From: Sipunculus nudus
Lineage: Eukaryota > Annelida > Sipuncula > Golfingiida > Sipunculidae
DNA length: 64,000 bases
Reading direction: 5' to 3'
Assembly (NCBI GenBank): GCA_026874595.1
Contig: CM049314.1
Span: 51,259,812 to 51,323,811, forward strand
The translations under genes were made by a program, and so were the position numbers. Each line of letters starts with the position of its first letter. Position 1 is the stretch's first letter. The notes below the pieces were generated by a model. It saw nothing but the letters and a program-made list of their open reading frames with translations. It had not been told where the DNA came from and made no database searches. Positions 12,290 to 23,229 of this stretch are shown in pieces.

Positions 12290-13375
12290 ATGAATGAATG
12301 AATATTTTATACAGGTATGTAGGCCTCAGGCCCATAGAACCAATACAATAAAATACACAAATCTGTGGTGTTCATCCAAGGTAATGCAAAATGCAAAATT
12401 AAATGAAAAAAAATTCTTAAACATTACTCATACTAACAATAATACATAAAATATAAAATAAATAAAATACTGTATATACACTGTTAATTATGTCAAAATC
12501 CAGTTCCAAGCCATAGAAATGCTGCAACAACATGATGAACATGCTGCCCTCTAAAGGCAGAACATACACTTATGATTTACCAAAACTGATGCTGCAGAGC
12601 TAGATCTGTGGTGGAGTAAATTGGAAGGTTTATGCACATGTGGCATATCGTAAATGTTTAGTTGTTGACCATACAATAATAATATATAATATAGAGGCAA
12701 TATAAACTACCATCAATATAAAGTACATTTGTAGTAAAACAAAATAGTAAAACATACATTAATTCAACCAGTAGTATAGATCTCCCACATTTGTGTAACT
12801 GATACCCCACACCTTGATCAATATACATCTCCCTTTTCTGAAGAAGTGGTATATTAATGTGGCAAGTAATTTATGGTATAACTATTTTTACAGGACATCA
12901 GCTGAGTAAAATCATTCATATTGTTTTGAGCCATGTGTTCACTTAAATATTTCCCTCTAACTGTCACATATAAATTACATTCCATGATAAAATGAAACTC
13001 GTCCTCTATAACATCTACTCCTTGGTTGAAACAGTTCATATATAACAGGTAACCGGTTTGTTTTTAAAATATCATGTCTTTTACTGATTTCAATCTCAAG
13101 GTCATGTAGTGAACACCTTTTCTTGATAGACTTTGTCTATATCTCATACTAGGTACACAAGATAGATATTTTTCACTTTCGAGTAAGGATTTGTATTGCA
13201 TATAGCTTTGAAGTTTTTTATTGTTGGCCATTTATTCATGCCATTCTTGCAAACCTATGTCATGTACTCTCTGCTGAAACATTTTTAAGAACATATCTAC
13301 ATCATCAAATCCTTGGATGATCCAAGCAAAACCAAATCCAATATGAAAATAAATGATTTTCACTTTTGTTACCAA
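12290..13375 (-). mobile_element. LINE (non-LTR retrotransposon) 3' fragment
   Basis: The minus strand reads first as a decayed RT C-terminal region (see the pseudogene at 12854-13375). It then runs through an AT-rich 3' untranslated part with GGGCCTGAGGCCTACATACC and ends in a short ATTCATTCATTC tail near 12293. Microsatellite-like tails are typical of CR1/L2-type LINEs. Copy C of family 1 begins at its upstream edge. Confidence 0.65.
12854..13375 (-). pseudogene. LINE reverse transcriptase C-terminal remnant
   Basis: Minus-strand translation gives the pattern of the region downstream of the RT domain in CR1-like LINE ORF2 proteins. FAWIIQGFDDVDMFLKMFQQ comes first, then LQEWHE, SLLESEKYL, a SMRYRQSLSRKGVHY segment, and finally the hallmark VIEDEFHFIMECNLY with its ExEFHFxxxC core. 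There are at least two in-frame stops (after LQEWHE and after KDMIF), and the usual CxxC stretch before the EDEFHF motif is missing or scrambled. The element is therefore dead. Identity rests on motif order only. Clade is uncertain. Confidence 0.7.
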
Positions 13376-16223
13376 GTTTAACTTTGCCATTTTGCTGTAT
13401 TTTCCCATATGAGTTATAAACTTGCAAAACGTTTTTTGACTGAAGCCACTGAGGCTAATTTGTTTAATATTTTACAAGAATAATCCCCTGAATAATTCTT
13501 ATAATAATTGTCTTATATGGTTCCAAAGAATTAATTTTGGCTGAATTATAAAGGTTGAATTGAGTCATTTTACCATATATGTTAGCTGTGTGAAGCAGAT
13601 ACATCTAGCTTGGCACCAGTTTATCAGTATCCTTTACATCATGCCTCCAGATATTTAGATTTCAGGTTATCTATGGTTAATATTGACAAGAATGTTTTTT
13701 AAAAGCTTTTAAAAAATGTAGATTAATTTTTTTTAGATATTCCTCATGCCAGGCAATGTTTACAATCACAGGTATACAGCTCGCTGTGGGTACATAAAGA
13801 CAGCAGTGCATGGATTATAAATAATTGGTATCCATACTCAACTTAATTCAAGATTTTGCCATCAGTGAGATGTATCTGTATTACAATTTTGCATTCAATA
13901 TGCATCTGCAGTAATTTTTAGCGAACCTGTGAGCTAATGCAATGGTGTGGCTGCTTCTGTCGTCCGTCATCTGTACGTTAACCAATACTATCTCGAAAAA
14001 CGACTGGAGCTAGCATCATGAAGTTTAATGCAAAAAATTAGCCATCTGAAAACTTTGCATTTTCTTAGATTTTATAGAGAAAAGCTAAAATAAACCTTAA
14101 AAATCTTCTCCTCCGAAAAGGTCAAGCCAAATTGTTCAATATTTCACAGAAATAATCTTTTATACCAACACTCTCAAGTTTGTTCGAATGGTTCAAGTTC
14201 GGTGAATTTTGGCCGAGTTACAGGAAGTTGAACTTATAGTCATCTGTCCAAAAAAGCTTACTAAAATGACAATCTAAGAAACGGCTGGAGCTATCATCAC
14301 CAAATTTTTTGCCAGTGTTGGTCACATGAGTCATATATGAAATTCAGGTTTTGGTGGCGCCACCTGCATTACCTTTTTTTTTGTACGGGGGCTTTGTTCA
14401 TCTGTACATTAACCCATAAATTCTCAGGAATAGCAGGAGCTATCACCCCAAGATTTTATGCAATAATCTGTCACATATCAAATATTGTGGGATTCAGCTG
14501 ATTTTTTTGCTATCTGCATTTACTTAGATTTTATAGGGGAAAAGCTGAAAAACCTTTAAAAGTCTTCTTGTAAAATGTCCAGCCAAATTGTTCAACAATT
14601 TTACAGAAATTATCCCAGAGGCAAGCCCTCTCAAGTTTGTCCAAATGGTTTGCATTTGATGAATTTTAGCAGAGTTACACAAATTTGAACCTAGTCATTT
14701 GGCCAAGTAAGCATACTGACATAGTAATCTCAGAAATGACAGAAGCTAGCATTACCAAGTATTCGGCAAATGTTGGTCACATGACTCATATGTGAAGTTT
14801 CAGATTTCGTGGTGCCACCTACATTGACCTGTTTTTATGGGCAAAAACCTCATAATTTTCGCCTCTTTCAGCTTAAAATGTTTATGATGAAACTGTCAAG
14901 TTGAATCGTTCAATTTTTCAAAAGTATTATCCTAGGTCATGGATCTTTCAATCATATCTGAATAGATTGAGTTTGTTGATTTTTGGTTGAGTTGTGAAAA
15001 GCTTAAATTGGTCTTATGGCCATTATTATGTCTATTTCAAACTGAGTACTGCAATAGTGTTCTTCTACAAAATTATTGTTTCAATTATAACTTCTGTAAC
15101 ATTGCACAAAAAATATTCTTAGGTGGCCTAGCTTTGTTCAAGTTTACTTGAATGATTTTTGGTAGAATTATTGGACCTTCAACAATGAAAGGACTGCATC
15201 TTTTATTATTCTAGATATTCAGATAAAAAAGTTTATGAATATGTCAGCTTGAAAAAAATAGCATTTTAGCCAAAGTCTTTCAGTATCTGTAAAGAGATTT
15301 ACCAACATGCCATGATTGTGTCTTTTTCTTTAAATAGGTTGAGAAACTGCCAACTGTTTCAGATTTGGCAACAGATCAAGAGTTCATTCAGTGCAGTCAG
15401 ATATAGGTCAAGAGTTCAATCAGTGCAGCCAAGCACAAGGCATGTGATCACCTCATGGGTGACATGTGAACACCTCATGGGCACCATGCGATCACCTCAT
15501 GAGAGCATGTGATAACCTCATGAGTATCATGTGATCACCTCATGTGTGTCATGCCCCTCAGGGCTGCATGTGGAGCCATTCTGTGAGCTTGTGCAATGGT
15601 GTGGCTACCATTTCAGATTTGGCAAAAGGCCAAAGGTCAGTCTGGATCTATTTATAGCTTTGGCAGACTGGCAACTGTAACAGATTAGGCAACAGGTCAA
15701 GAGTTCACCCAGTGCAGCTAGGTATAGGTCAGGAGTTCACTCAGTGCAGTAGCCTGAGCAAGCAATTTGTCAGAGTTCACTCGGGGCAACTGCCATTCTC
15801 ACTTAAGCCTGGTCAGCCCAATGCAAGGTAAGTTTGATGTATTGGCCTAATATTTTGACCTGTCTATGTGTCTTCGATGGCTTTCTCGCTCACAAGACAG
15901 GTAAAGCCACCTACAATGACTTTTGCACAGTGTGTGTCCCTGCGTTTTTCTGAGGAGGGGTTTGATATATCAGTCTGAAATTGGGTCTGTATATATCTCT
16001 GATAGCTTAGTTGTATACAAGACTTGTGGTGCCAGCTACAGTCATTTTTGTGTTGTGTGCACCCATGGCAGAATTTCAGCGGTGATGTTTGTGTAATTGT
16101 TTCATATTCAAAATGTTTAGTACTTGCATTGTTCATATACATGGAAAGTAATAGTCCAGCATTGAAGCATTATACCAGGTGTATTTCCCAATGCACAGGT
16201 TGATTAGGCCTGTAGGCCTTGTT
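13376..16223 (+). mobile_element. Helentron-like family 1, copy C (5' truncated)
   Basis: It begins inside the element at the equivalent of copy A position ~2490. It contains the internal 5'-like end TTTTTAGCGAACCTGTGAGC at about 13917 and ends with a hairpin AGGCCTGTAGGCCT plus TGTTA. The 3' inverted repeat is partly deleted (CACAGGTTGATTAGGCC). Minisatellite units and CATGTGATCACCTCATG repeats lie at about 15370-15760. Confidence 0.65.
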
Positions 16224-16377
16224 ATTTGTACACAAGGTTTTGAAAAACCTTTTCTTCTCTCTATGCACACTAAGGTCTGCTGTTTGATTTGTCAGTCTGT
16301 ATTTATTAAATGATTTATACTTTTCCTATATTGCAAGCATACATTCATTTTGGTTGCATTCTTGGTTTCATACTCAG
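16224..16377. other. Short unassigned spacer
   Basis: No feature is seen between the end of copy C and the next family 2 start. Confidence 0.5.
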
Positions 16378-16714
16378 TTTTTAGCTCAGCTGACTAAAGT
16401 CATCTGAGCTATAGCACTCACTCATTGTCCTTCGTCTGTTGGTCCGTCTGTGATACCATCCATCCGTCAGTAAAAAGGATACAAAATGTAACCACTAGAA
16501 CTAGAAATTTCTAACTGCAAATCCATGGAGGTCCATAAAAAGTCTTCTTAGAAACCTAAAATTAGGATAATGTGACCTATATCCTCTGAGCTATGGGGCT
16601 CATAATTAGCAGCCCCCCCCCCCCCCCCCCCCCGAATGATTAAAAATTTGATACAAAAGCTCCAATATCTGAATAACTAATGCATTGATTGCCATGATTC
16701 TTTCCATACTTATT
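16378..16714 (+). mobile_element. Helentron-like family 2, 5' fragment with C21 run
   Basis: It starts TTTTTAGCTCAGCTGACT followed by AAAGTCATCTGAGCTATAG, a near-palindromic 5' end, then a GTCC/GTCT-rich block. A run of 21 C occupies 16613-16633, at a position where other copies carry 4-8 C. It breaks at 16714 where family 3 begins. Confidence 0.6.
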
Positions 16715-17967
16715 GTATTGCCAGACAAATTCTGGCGATACTATGGTTTAGGCACGGTTGCGCCACCACAGAGATTTCGTTTGGACTCTATATTTCAAAA
16801 ATATTTCACGTATCTTTACCAAACTTGACATGTGCATAGATATGGGTGAGAGGACAAAGCCTATTTAAAATGAGGTCATGACCTTTTCTAGGAGTGACCT
16901 TGACCTTGAATAGGTCCATTTTGGGGTAAAATCACACAAATTCTTAAATATCTCAAGAAATCTTACATGGATTGATCCAAAAATCAACTTGACCGAAGAT
17001 CTTGGATAGTGTTGTCGTGTACTGGAAAATGGTGGTGCCACCTGTTATCCTTTTCTTGTTTTTGTGCCATTTAATACCCCCTTCATTGCCACTAAACCAT
17101 ACTGTAAGCATTATAAGTCAAAAACTGATGGACAGATTTCTTTCATATTATGCATATACATAGACGAGTTATGGGATGATGTATTTTTAAATTGGGGTCA
17201 TGACCTTTCCTATGAGAGTGGCCTTGACCTTGAATATTGCCATATTTTGTGAATATCACACAAAATCAGGAATATCTCAATAACTGATGCATGGATTGGT
17301 CCAAAAATCATATTGACCGAAGATCTTGGATAGCTTTGTATTTTGTGGAAGACAGGAGGCTCCACCTGCTGTTTTTCCCTTTTGTTTTCGTATCTTTTAA
17401 TACCCCATCATTGCCACTTGACAGTACTGTGAACATTAAAATCTTAAACTTATGGACAGATTGGGCTGAAATTGTGCATGTACATTGATCTTGGATACCT
17501 CCATCTTGTATTCAAGACTGGTGGCGCCATCTGCAATCATTTTCCCGTGGCGTCCATCTGTACATGTGCTTTGGGTGAATATAGCTCATTTCTCAGTAGT
17601 GGGTCAAGGAATTGGTGTGAAATTTGGCATGTTTATCCATCTTGGAAAGTGTTTTCATAAACCAGACAGGTGGCACCACTCACCTTTCCGTTTTTGGAGA
17701 ATAAATTAATGTTCGTTTCTCAGGAGTGATTTGCAGTATTGGCCTGAAATTTTGCATATCCATAGATCTTGGACTCCTCCCTCTTATACTCAAGACTGGT
17801 GGTGCCATCTGCAATCATTTTCCCGTGGCATCTATTCCTAATGTGCATTGAGTGAAAATTGCTTATATCTCAGGCATAGTTCAAGGTATTGGTCTGTAAT
17901 TTGGCATGTTCATCCACCTTGGAAAGTTTTTTTGTAAACCAGACAGGTGGCATCACTTACTTTTCTG
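16715..17967 (+). mobile_element. Helentron-like family 3, 5' part
   Basis: It starts with a hairpin (16715-16741) of stem GTATTGCCAGA paired with TTCTGGCGATAC, followed by CTATGG. Internal ~330-bp modules each end in a GGTGG(C/T)(G/A)CCACCTG palindrome (for example at 17034, 17354, 17521, 17668). Family 2 sequence interrupts it at about 17968. Matching 3' sequence resumes after 19543. Confidence 0.55.
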
Positions 17968-18451
17968 TTTTTACCTCAGCTGACTGCAAGTCAACTGAGG
18001 TATAGGAATGGCGCTTTGTCCGTCGTCCGTCTGGTCATCTAGCCGTATGGTCTTCCGTTAGCAGCATGCAAATCGTAACTGCTGGTCCTCTAAACTTCAA
18101 AGTGAACATCCAGGGAGGTTAATTAAAAAATCTCCTTGTAAACCTGAAATTAGTTCACTGCAACCTATATACTCCAAGCTATTGGGCTTGTAAATACCCC
18201 CCAAGAATAATAAAAAATTGATACAAAACCTCCAGTATCTTGATATTTAATGCATGGATTGTCATGAAACTTGCCTTCAATATTAACCATGACTAGTTCT
18301 GTCTTTTCCCAAAAAGTGGTGGTGCCACCCATATTTTTTCTTAATTTTACGAATATTTTTTCATTTTTTTAACTATAAAATGACAACAATCATATCAGTT
18401 TCTCAGCTATGATTCCATCTAGTGTCCCAAAACCTAGTGTTTATTGATAAC
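17968..18451 (+). mobile_element. Family 2, 5' fragment
   Basis: It begins with a variant 5' end TTTTTACCTCAGCTGACTGC then AAGTCAACTGAGGTATAGG, followed by the GTCCGTCGTCCGTCTGG block and one internal module. It is replaced near 18452 by the AGGTCA-rich element. Confidence 0.55.
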
Positions 18452-19542
18452 AAGTTGATGCCCTATAGTAATCACCCTGTCTCTCTGTTTGTTCATCTGT
18501 CTGTCCATCCACACAAATTTGTTTCCAGATGATAACTCCAGGTTGGTTAGACATATGGATTTCAAATATGACTTACACATGGCCCACCACTAAAGAAAGA
18601 AATTTTATGATTTTTGGGTCATGAGGTCAAAGTCAAGGTCACAAGGCTAGCTTATTTAAAAAGATTATTGGCTGCATTTTAAGCCAAGCTTTTCATCCCA
18701 AACTTTCCATCTGACTTGCCAGTACAGGGAGAGCATAAATGAATTTTGGGTCACAAGGTCAAAAGTCAAGGACACAGGCCATCTGTTCGCAAATTAGTTT
18801 CCAGATGATAACTCCACTTTAGTCTGACATATTGATTTCAAACTGAATGATATATGGCTCACCACTAAAGTAAGAACCCTGTCGGTTCTAGGGTCCAAAG
18901 GTCAATGGTTAAGGTCACAGGACCCATTTCTTTAAAAGGAATGTGTAAGCATTTCAAGCCAAACTTTTCATCACAATCCTTCCATCTTCAAGTTATTACT
19001 TACCTGCCAATAGGAGAAGATTCTTTTCGATTTGGGGTCATAGGGTCAGAGGTCAAGGTCACAGGGCCCATCCATTCACAAACTAGTTTATGGATGATAA
19101 TTCTGCTTTGGCTAGACAGATTGGCTTCAAACTGGATTTATTAATGCCCACAACTTAAGTAAAAAAAATGTTGATTTTCAGGGTCCAGAGGTCAAAGGTG
19201 GAGGTCACAGGAGCCATATCTTTAAAATGATTTTGGATGCAATGTAAATCAAACTTTTCATCCCAAACTTTCCATCTTTCACACAAGGCTTTCTTGCCCG
19301 AAATGGAAGAAATCTGTAGATTTTGAGGTTACCTGGTCAGAGGTCATGGTCACTGGACCGGCATTTTCTAGAAGATTATTACAATAATCTAAATGCTGCA
19401 AGTTCAAGGATAATAAGTTCTCAGATTTTTTGGTCACAAGGTCATTGGTAAGGTCACAGGACCGTCATTCATAAAAATTTCTTTAAAAATATCCTTATAG
19501 ACAAATACAGCTTGGCGTTGAGACCCCACGGTCCCTAGTTGT
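18452..19542 (+). mobile_element. AGGTCA-rich repeat element with family 2-like 3' end
   Basis: It enters with TGCCCTATAGTAATCACCC (compare GGTGCCCTATAGTAAT at 41748). About seven diverged units of ~140-150 bases follow, each with AAGGTCAAAGGTCAAGGTCA-like repeats of the AGGTCA hexamer. The 3' end is GACCCCACGGTCCCTAGTT, a decayed form of the palindrome GACCCATGGGTC seen at 52550 and 56524. Confidence 0.6.
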
Positions 19543-20283
19543 TGAATAAATTAATGCCGTTTCAGGAGTGATTTGCAGTATTGGCCTCTCGTGGTGCAGC
19601 TTACAATCATGTTTATGTGGCAGACATCCATTTAACTCTATTTCCCCTTATCACTCAATCCATGCCTCACTTCACCTGTACAACTCTGATTTAGGCGGAT
19701 ACACTTAGTCTCTTTCGACTACCTGTATTTAGTTGTTTCATGCATCTGTGCACATAGCCGAAGAGTGGTATGAAGCTTGAAATTGTTTATGTCCATACAT
19801 CTTTAATGGCTTTCTCGTAAGTGGTGGTGCCACTTACATTCATTTTTTGTTCTGTGTACCTATGCCAGTATTTCAGCAGTGATGTTTGTGTAATTGGTGC
19901 ACGCACTCAGGTTCAAAATGTCCAGTACTTGCATTGTACATATACATGTCACACATGTACTTGAAAAGTAATGGAATTGCCAAAATTATGAATGTTAAGC
20001 ACACAAATGTACATGAAACAAAAAATGTCAATATAGTCATGATATCTTTGTGGTCAGCATTGTCCAAAATGAAATCAGACATTGTTGGCTGGAGTGGTAC
20101 TGTGTACGAATTCCTTTCTCTTGTTTAACCTCAAAAATGACTTCATTACTCTTTGAAAATTTTTACATCAATAATCTCAATAATATAATGTTGACACACT
20201 GCACACCATGAGGAAGCACAATGTCAGATAACAACATTTGATTTAGTTAGTGACCTGTCTAGGACAGTTGGCAGTATGGGCAG
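19543..20283 (+). mobile_element. Family 3, 3' part
   Basis: GAGTGATTTGCAGTATTGGCC repeats sequence at about 17726, consistent with continuation of family 3. The segment CCACTCAATCCATGCCTCAC with its neighbour TTAGGCGGATACACTTAGT (about 19690) matches the end at 58270-58328. Its GGCGGATAC complements the GTATCCGCC start at 54089. Positions 19710-20283 are otherwise unassigned. Confidence 0.5.
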
Positions 20284-20303
20284 CATCCATCTGTCAGTCA
20301 ATA

Positions 20304-21669
20304 CAGTCTAACCTCTTTCATTCGCCCCTTGTTCATCTGCCAACCTCGCCTATCGCCAACAAATGACAAAGTCACGATTTCCTTGCTACTTATTTTCCTC
20401 CTTCATTTGCCAGCCTCGCTATCCGCCATCCGCCAGGTGTTTTTTTTACCCAAATGTGCCACATTCCCTTGATCATACGCCAACTTCCTCATTCCAACTT
20501 AAAACAAGTCGGAAATATTTCGACAAGCCGGGGTGTTATCGCTTGGGCTCAACTGACCTGGCAGCTTCTGAGTTTACAACATGTCATTCCTCACTGCTTC
20601 TGGATCAAGTACCCGGTGCCACTGATTAATCAATGACTTAACACCCTCGTGTTGTTTAGGGACACCTGGCATCAGCAGAGTCACCGGTGTTGATTTCACA
20701 CCTAGATTTGTATGGATAAGTACCATTTAATGAGACAAAACAGAAGAGTAGTTTGGAGCAATTAACAGGGGTACAAGGTCAAGCGGCGTATACATATAGT
20801 GAACAGTCAACAGCAAACCTAGGGGGATTGTCCATAGTGACACAGTTCGCTGGACGAAGCGTGCCTGAGATTCTGTCAGCAGTGCCACCGTCTGCAATTG
20901 TTGGAAACTTACAGGATTTATACCCAGGGGTGACCACCCAAATGAAACAGATCAGAAGGGCGGTCCAGAATTAACATTATCCTATCTCTTCTAAAATGAG
21001 TGACAGATTGCCTCGGGATTGACCACAGTGCATCCAAGTCTCATCAGGAATGCATCAATGCCGATCAGAATATAGGAACAGCACAACTTTTGAGCGATCA
21101 AGATGTCGTGGGAACAGTGAAAGGTTACGATGATACAGCCCGTCCGACCTCTGAACCTGAAGAAATAGTTCCCCACTTCCGCACACTTCCGCTGAAATCT
21201 GTCAGGCCATGAACACTGTCTAATGATATTTCGAGAGCTCCAACTACAGCGAACATTCCAATATTGACGCATTTTACAGAATGGACCAAAGAATAACATC
21301 TCTTCAGTCACAAGCTGGCAAACAATGCTCCATTACGTAATAATTCTTTGGGGCACACTTGGATGAAAGTGAAACGGCACCAGGAGAATTTTATATTTTG
21401 ATCGGATATATTATACATGTATATCTTTGCAAATAAATTGTACACACTGTATTTTTCTTTAATTATTTGTAATTGTTTTCTTCCTATGTGTATAAATTTA
21501 TTTAAAATATATATATTTTTTTATATGACTAAATAAAGATGAGCATAAGAAATGCATGATTTTACCTTCCCTGCACATCTCATTTGGACCCTGCACATCA
21601 ACCGTCTCCCTCGCTTACCGCCAATAAATCCCCAGGTCCCAAGGTTAGCGAATGAAAGAGGTTAGACTG
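20304..21669 (+). mobile_element. Pogo/Tigger-like DNA transposon, degenerate
   Basis: The first 20 bases CAGTCTAACCTCTTTCATTC are exactly inverted at the end (GAATGAAAGAGGTTAGACTG). A TA dinucleotide flanks each side (20302-20303 and 21670-21671). CAGT termini and a TA target are typical of the pogo branch of Tc1/mariner. Length is 1366 bases, shorter than autonomous Tiggers. Removing it with one TA rejoins a perfect minisatellite unit. The interior holds a transposase remnant and polyadenylation signals (AATAAA near 21432 and 21531). Confidence 0.85.
20990..21340 (+). pseudogene. Pogo-like transposase C-terminal remnant
   Basis: Fragments in shifting frames resemble the C-terminal third of pogo/Tigger transposases. 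TDCLGID stands where an NCFRKAGF-like segment is expected. An acidic TSEPEEIVPHF stretch follows. In the frame from 21191, AEICQAMNTV, two stops, then YFESSNYSEHSNIDAFYRMD and a terminal KQCSIT recall the ending KQTxIT(x)F of this family. No DDE catalytic core is recognisable upstream. The assignment leans on the inverted repeats. The protein similarity alone would be weak. Confidence 0.5.
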
Positions 21670-22420
21670 TATGTCTATTAGTGTGAACTCTCCAAGGTCC
21701 ATCTGTCAGTCAATATGTCTGTTAGTGTGAACTCTCCAAGGTCCATCTGTCAGTCAATATGTCTGTTAGTGTGAACTCTCCAAGGTCCATCTGTCAGTCA
21801 ATATGTCTGTTAGTGTGAACTCTCCAAGGTCCATCTGTCAGTCAATATGTCTGTTAGTGTGAACTCTCCAAGGTCCATCTGTCAGTCAATATGTCTGTTA
21901 GTGTGAACTCTCCAAGGTCCATCTGTCAGTCAATAGGTCTGTTAGTGTGAACTCTCCAAGGTCCATCTGTCAGTCAATAGGTCAGTTAGTGTGAACTCTC
22001 CATCTCTCAGTCAGTATGTCAGTTTGTGTGAACTCCCCAAGGTCCATCTGTAAGTCAATATGTCTGTTAGTGTGAACTCTCCATCGTTCAGTCAGTATGT
22101 CTGTTAATGTGATCTTTCCATCTGTCAGTCAGAATGTCAGTTAGTGTGAACTCCCCAAGGTCCATCTGTCAGTCAATATGTCTGTTAGTGTGTACTCTCC
22201 ATCTGTCAGTCAATATGTCTGTTAGTGTGAACTCTCCATCTGTCAGTCAGTATGTCTGTTAGTGTGATCTCTCCATCTGACTGTCAATATGTCTCTTACT
22301 GTGAACCCTCCATCCGACAGTCCATTTGTCTTTTAGTGTGAACTCTCCATCTGTCATTCAATTTGTCTGTAAGTGTGAACTCTCCATCTGACAGTCAATT
22401 TGTCTCTTAGTGTGATCTCT

Positions 22421-22887
22421 CCAGAGCTTTGATTGATGTGGACTCTAGTGGTACTCATGTTGAGCCAGTTTTCTGAAAAAAAATTTATGATTACAGTTGT
22501 ACAAATTAACTGTATATGAGGCAGGTTACATATTCTAGTTTGCTTAGTTAAAAGGATTACTTTGACATGTCATAGTTTTCTTTCAATCTGAATATATCAC
22601 ATACACATATTCGGATCATTCAAAATTACTGTTACAGTATTCTTATAAACTTCCTGTTTTATTGACTGGTATGAGCTAATTAGTACAGGTCACAACTGAA
22701 ATTTGAATACAGATAAATAAGTTGTATTGTTGTTAAATACCTGATAAAGTATATATAAAGAATTAAGTTGTAACTATAATTTAAATAATTCTCCAATTAG
22801 TCTGCCTTTCAGTTGATGTGTTTTGTTTGGTCCATTCTAATCTCTAAGGATACATCATTTATTAATATAATACATCATTTGTTGCAG
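22421..22887 (+). other. Arrestin upstream intron, 3' end
   Basis: AT-rich unique sequence leads to a 3' splice site TTTGTTGCAG at 22878-22887. No repeat is recognised. Confidence 0.7.
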
Positions 22888-22955
22888 CCTTGTGGTGTAG
22901 ATTATGAGTTGAAGACCTATGTTGCAGAAAATGTGGATGAAAAACCTCATAAAAG
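22888..22955 (+). CDS. Arrestin exon (N-domain), 68 bp
   Basis: The exon is bounded by TTGTTGCAG and GTAGGT. It encodes PCGVDYELKTYVAENVDE followed by KPHK and two bases of the next codon. This matches the arrestin N-domain segment reading (A/P)CGVDYE(V/L)K...AEN...EK.HKR in beta-arrestins and visual arrestins. Arrestins are cytosolic scaffolds that bind phosphorylated G-protein-coupled receptors, stop signalling and recruit endocytic and kinase partners. The exon starts in phase 0 and ends in phase 2, which joins exactly with the exon at 40248 to give HKR-NSVRL. The earlier N-terminal exons are not in the window, so the subtype cannot be assigned. The exon is too short to be noticed as an open reading frame. 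Confidence 0.9.
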
Positions 22956-23229
22956 GTAGGTGAAGTATAATAGAGGGCTTTTTATAAGAGGTGTCCTTGA
23001 AGTTTACAGTTGGGGTTTTGCTTAAGAGATCTGGAATATTAAGCTTCCATGGTTACTGTTTACACTGATAAACTATCCTGAGTCAAAATAGTCACCCCTG
23101 GCTGTATGTGATAACACAAATTATAAAGTGAATTGTATAGGTTTTTGAAGGCTAAAAAACACTTGTAAGTTGTCCAGTTACCCACTGTCTGGCGACTTGC
23201 GGGGTTTGTTTAGGGGGAACTCTTTGTGT
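22956..23229 (+). other. Arrestin intron, unique 5' part
   Basis: About 270 bases follow the GTAGGT donor before the satellite begins. No other feature is seen. Confidence 0.75.

Larger units (their letters stand above)
20284..22420 (+). repeat. 44-bp minisatellite (interrupted by a transposon)
   Basis: Seven near-identical 44-bp units run from 21681 (unit core GTGTGAACTCTCCAAGGTCC, then ATCTGTCAGTCAATATGTCT), with starts at 21681, 21725, 21769 and so on. Beyond about 22000 the units lose AAGGTCC and become ~37 bp and diverged. The left edge is a partial unit at 20284-20303, cut by the pogo-like insertion. Confidence 0.9.

Noticed and set aside
16378-19542. GTCCGTCCGTC blocks as simple microsatellites
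   Set aside because: They always occur at a fixed position after the 5' ends of the repeat families, so they are parts of the elements.
20753-20974. 73-aa frame inside the pogo-like element
   Set aside because: It does not show HTH, DDE or other transposase motifs. It may be decayed transposase but cannot be supported.
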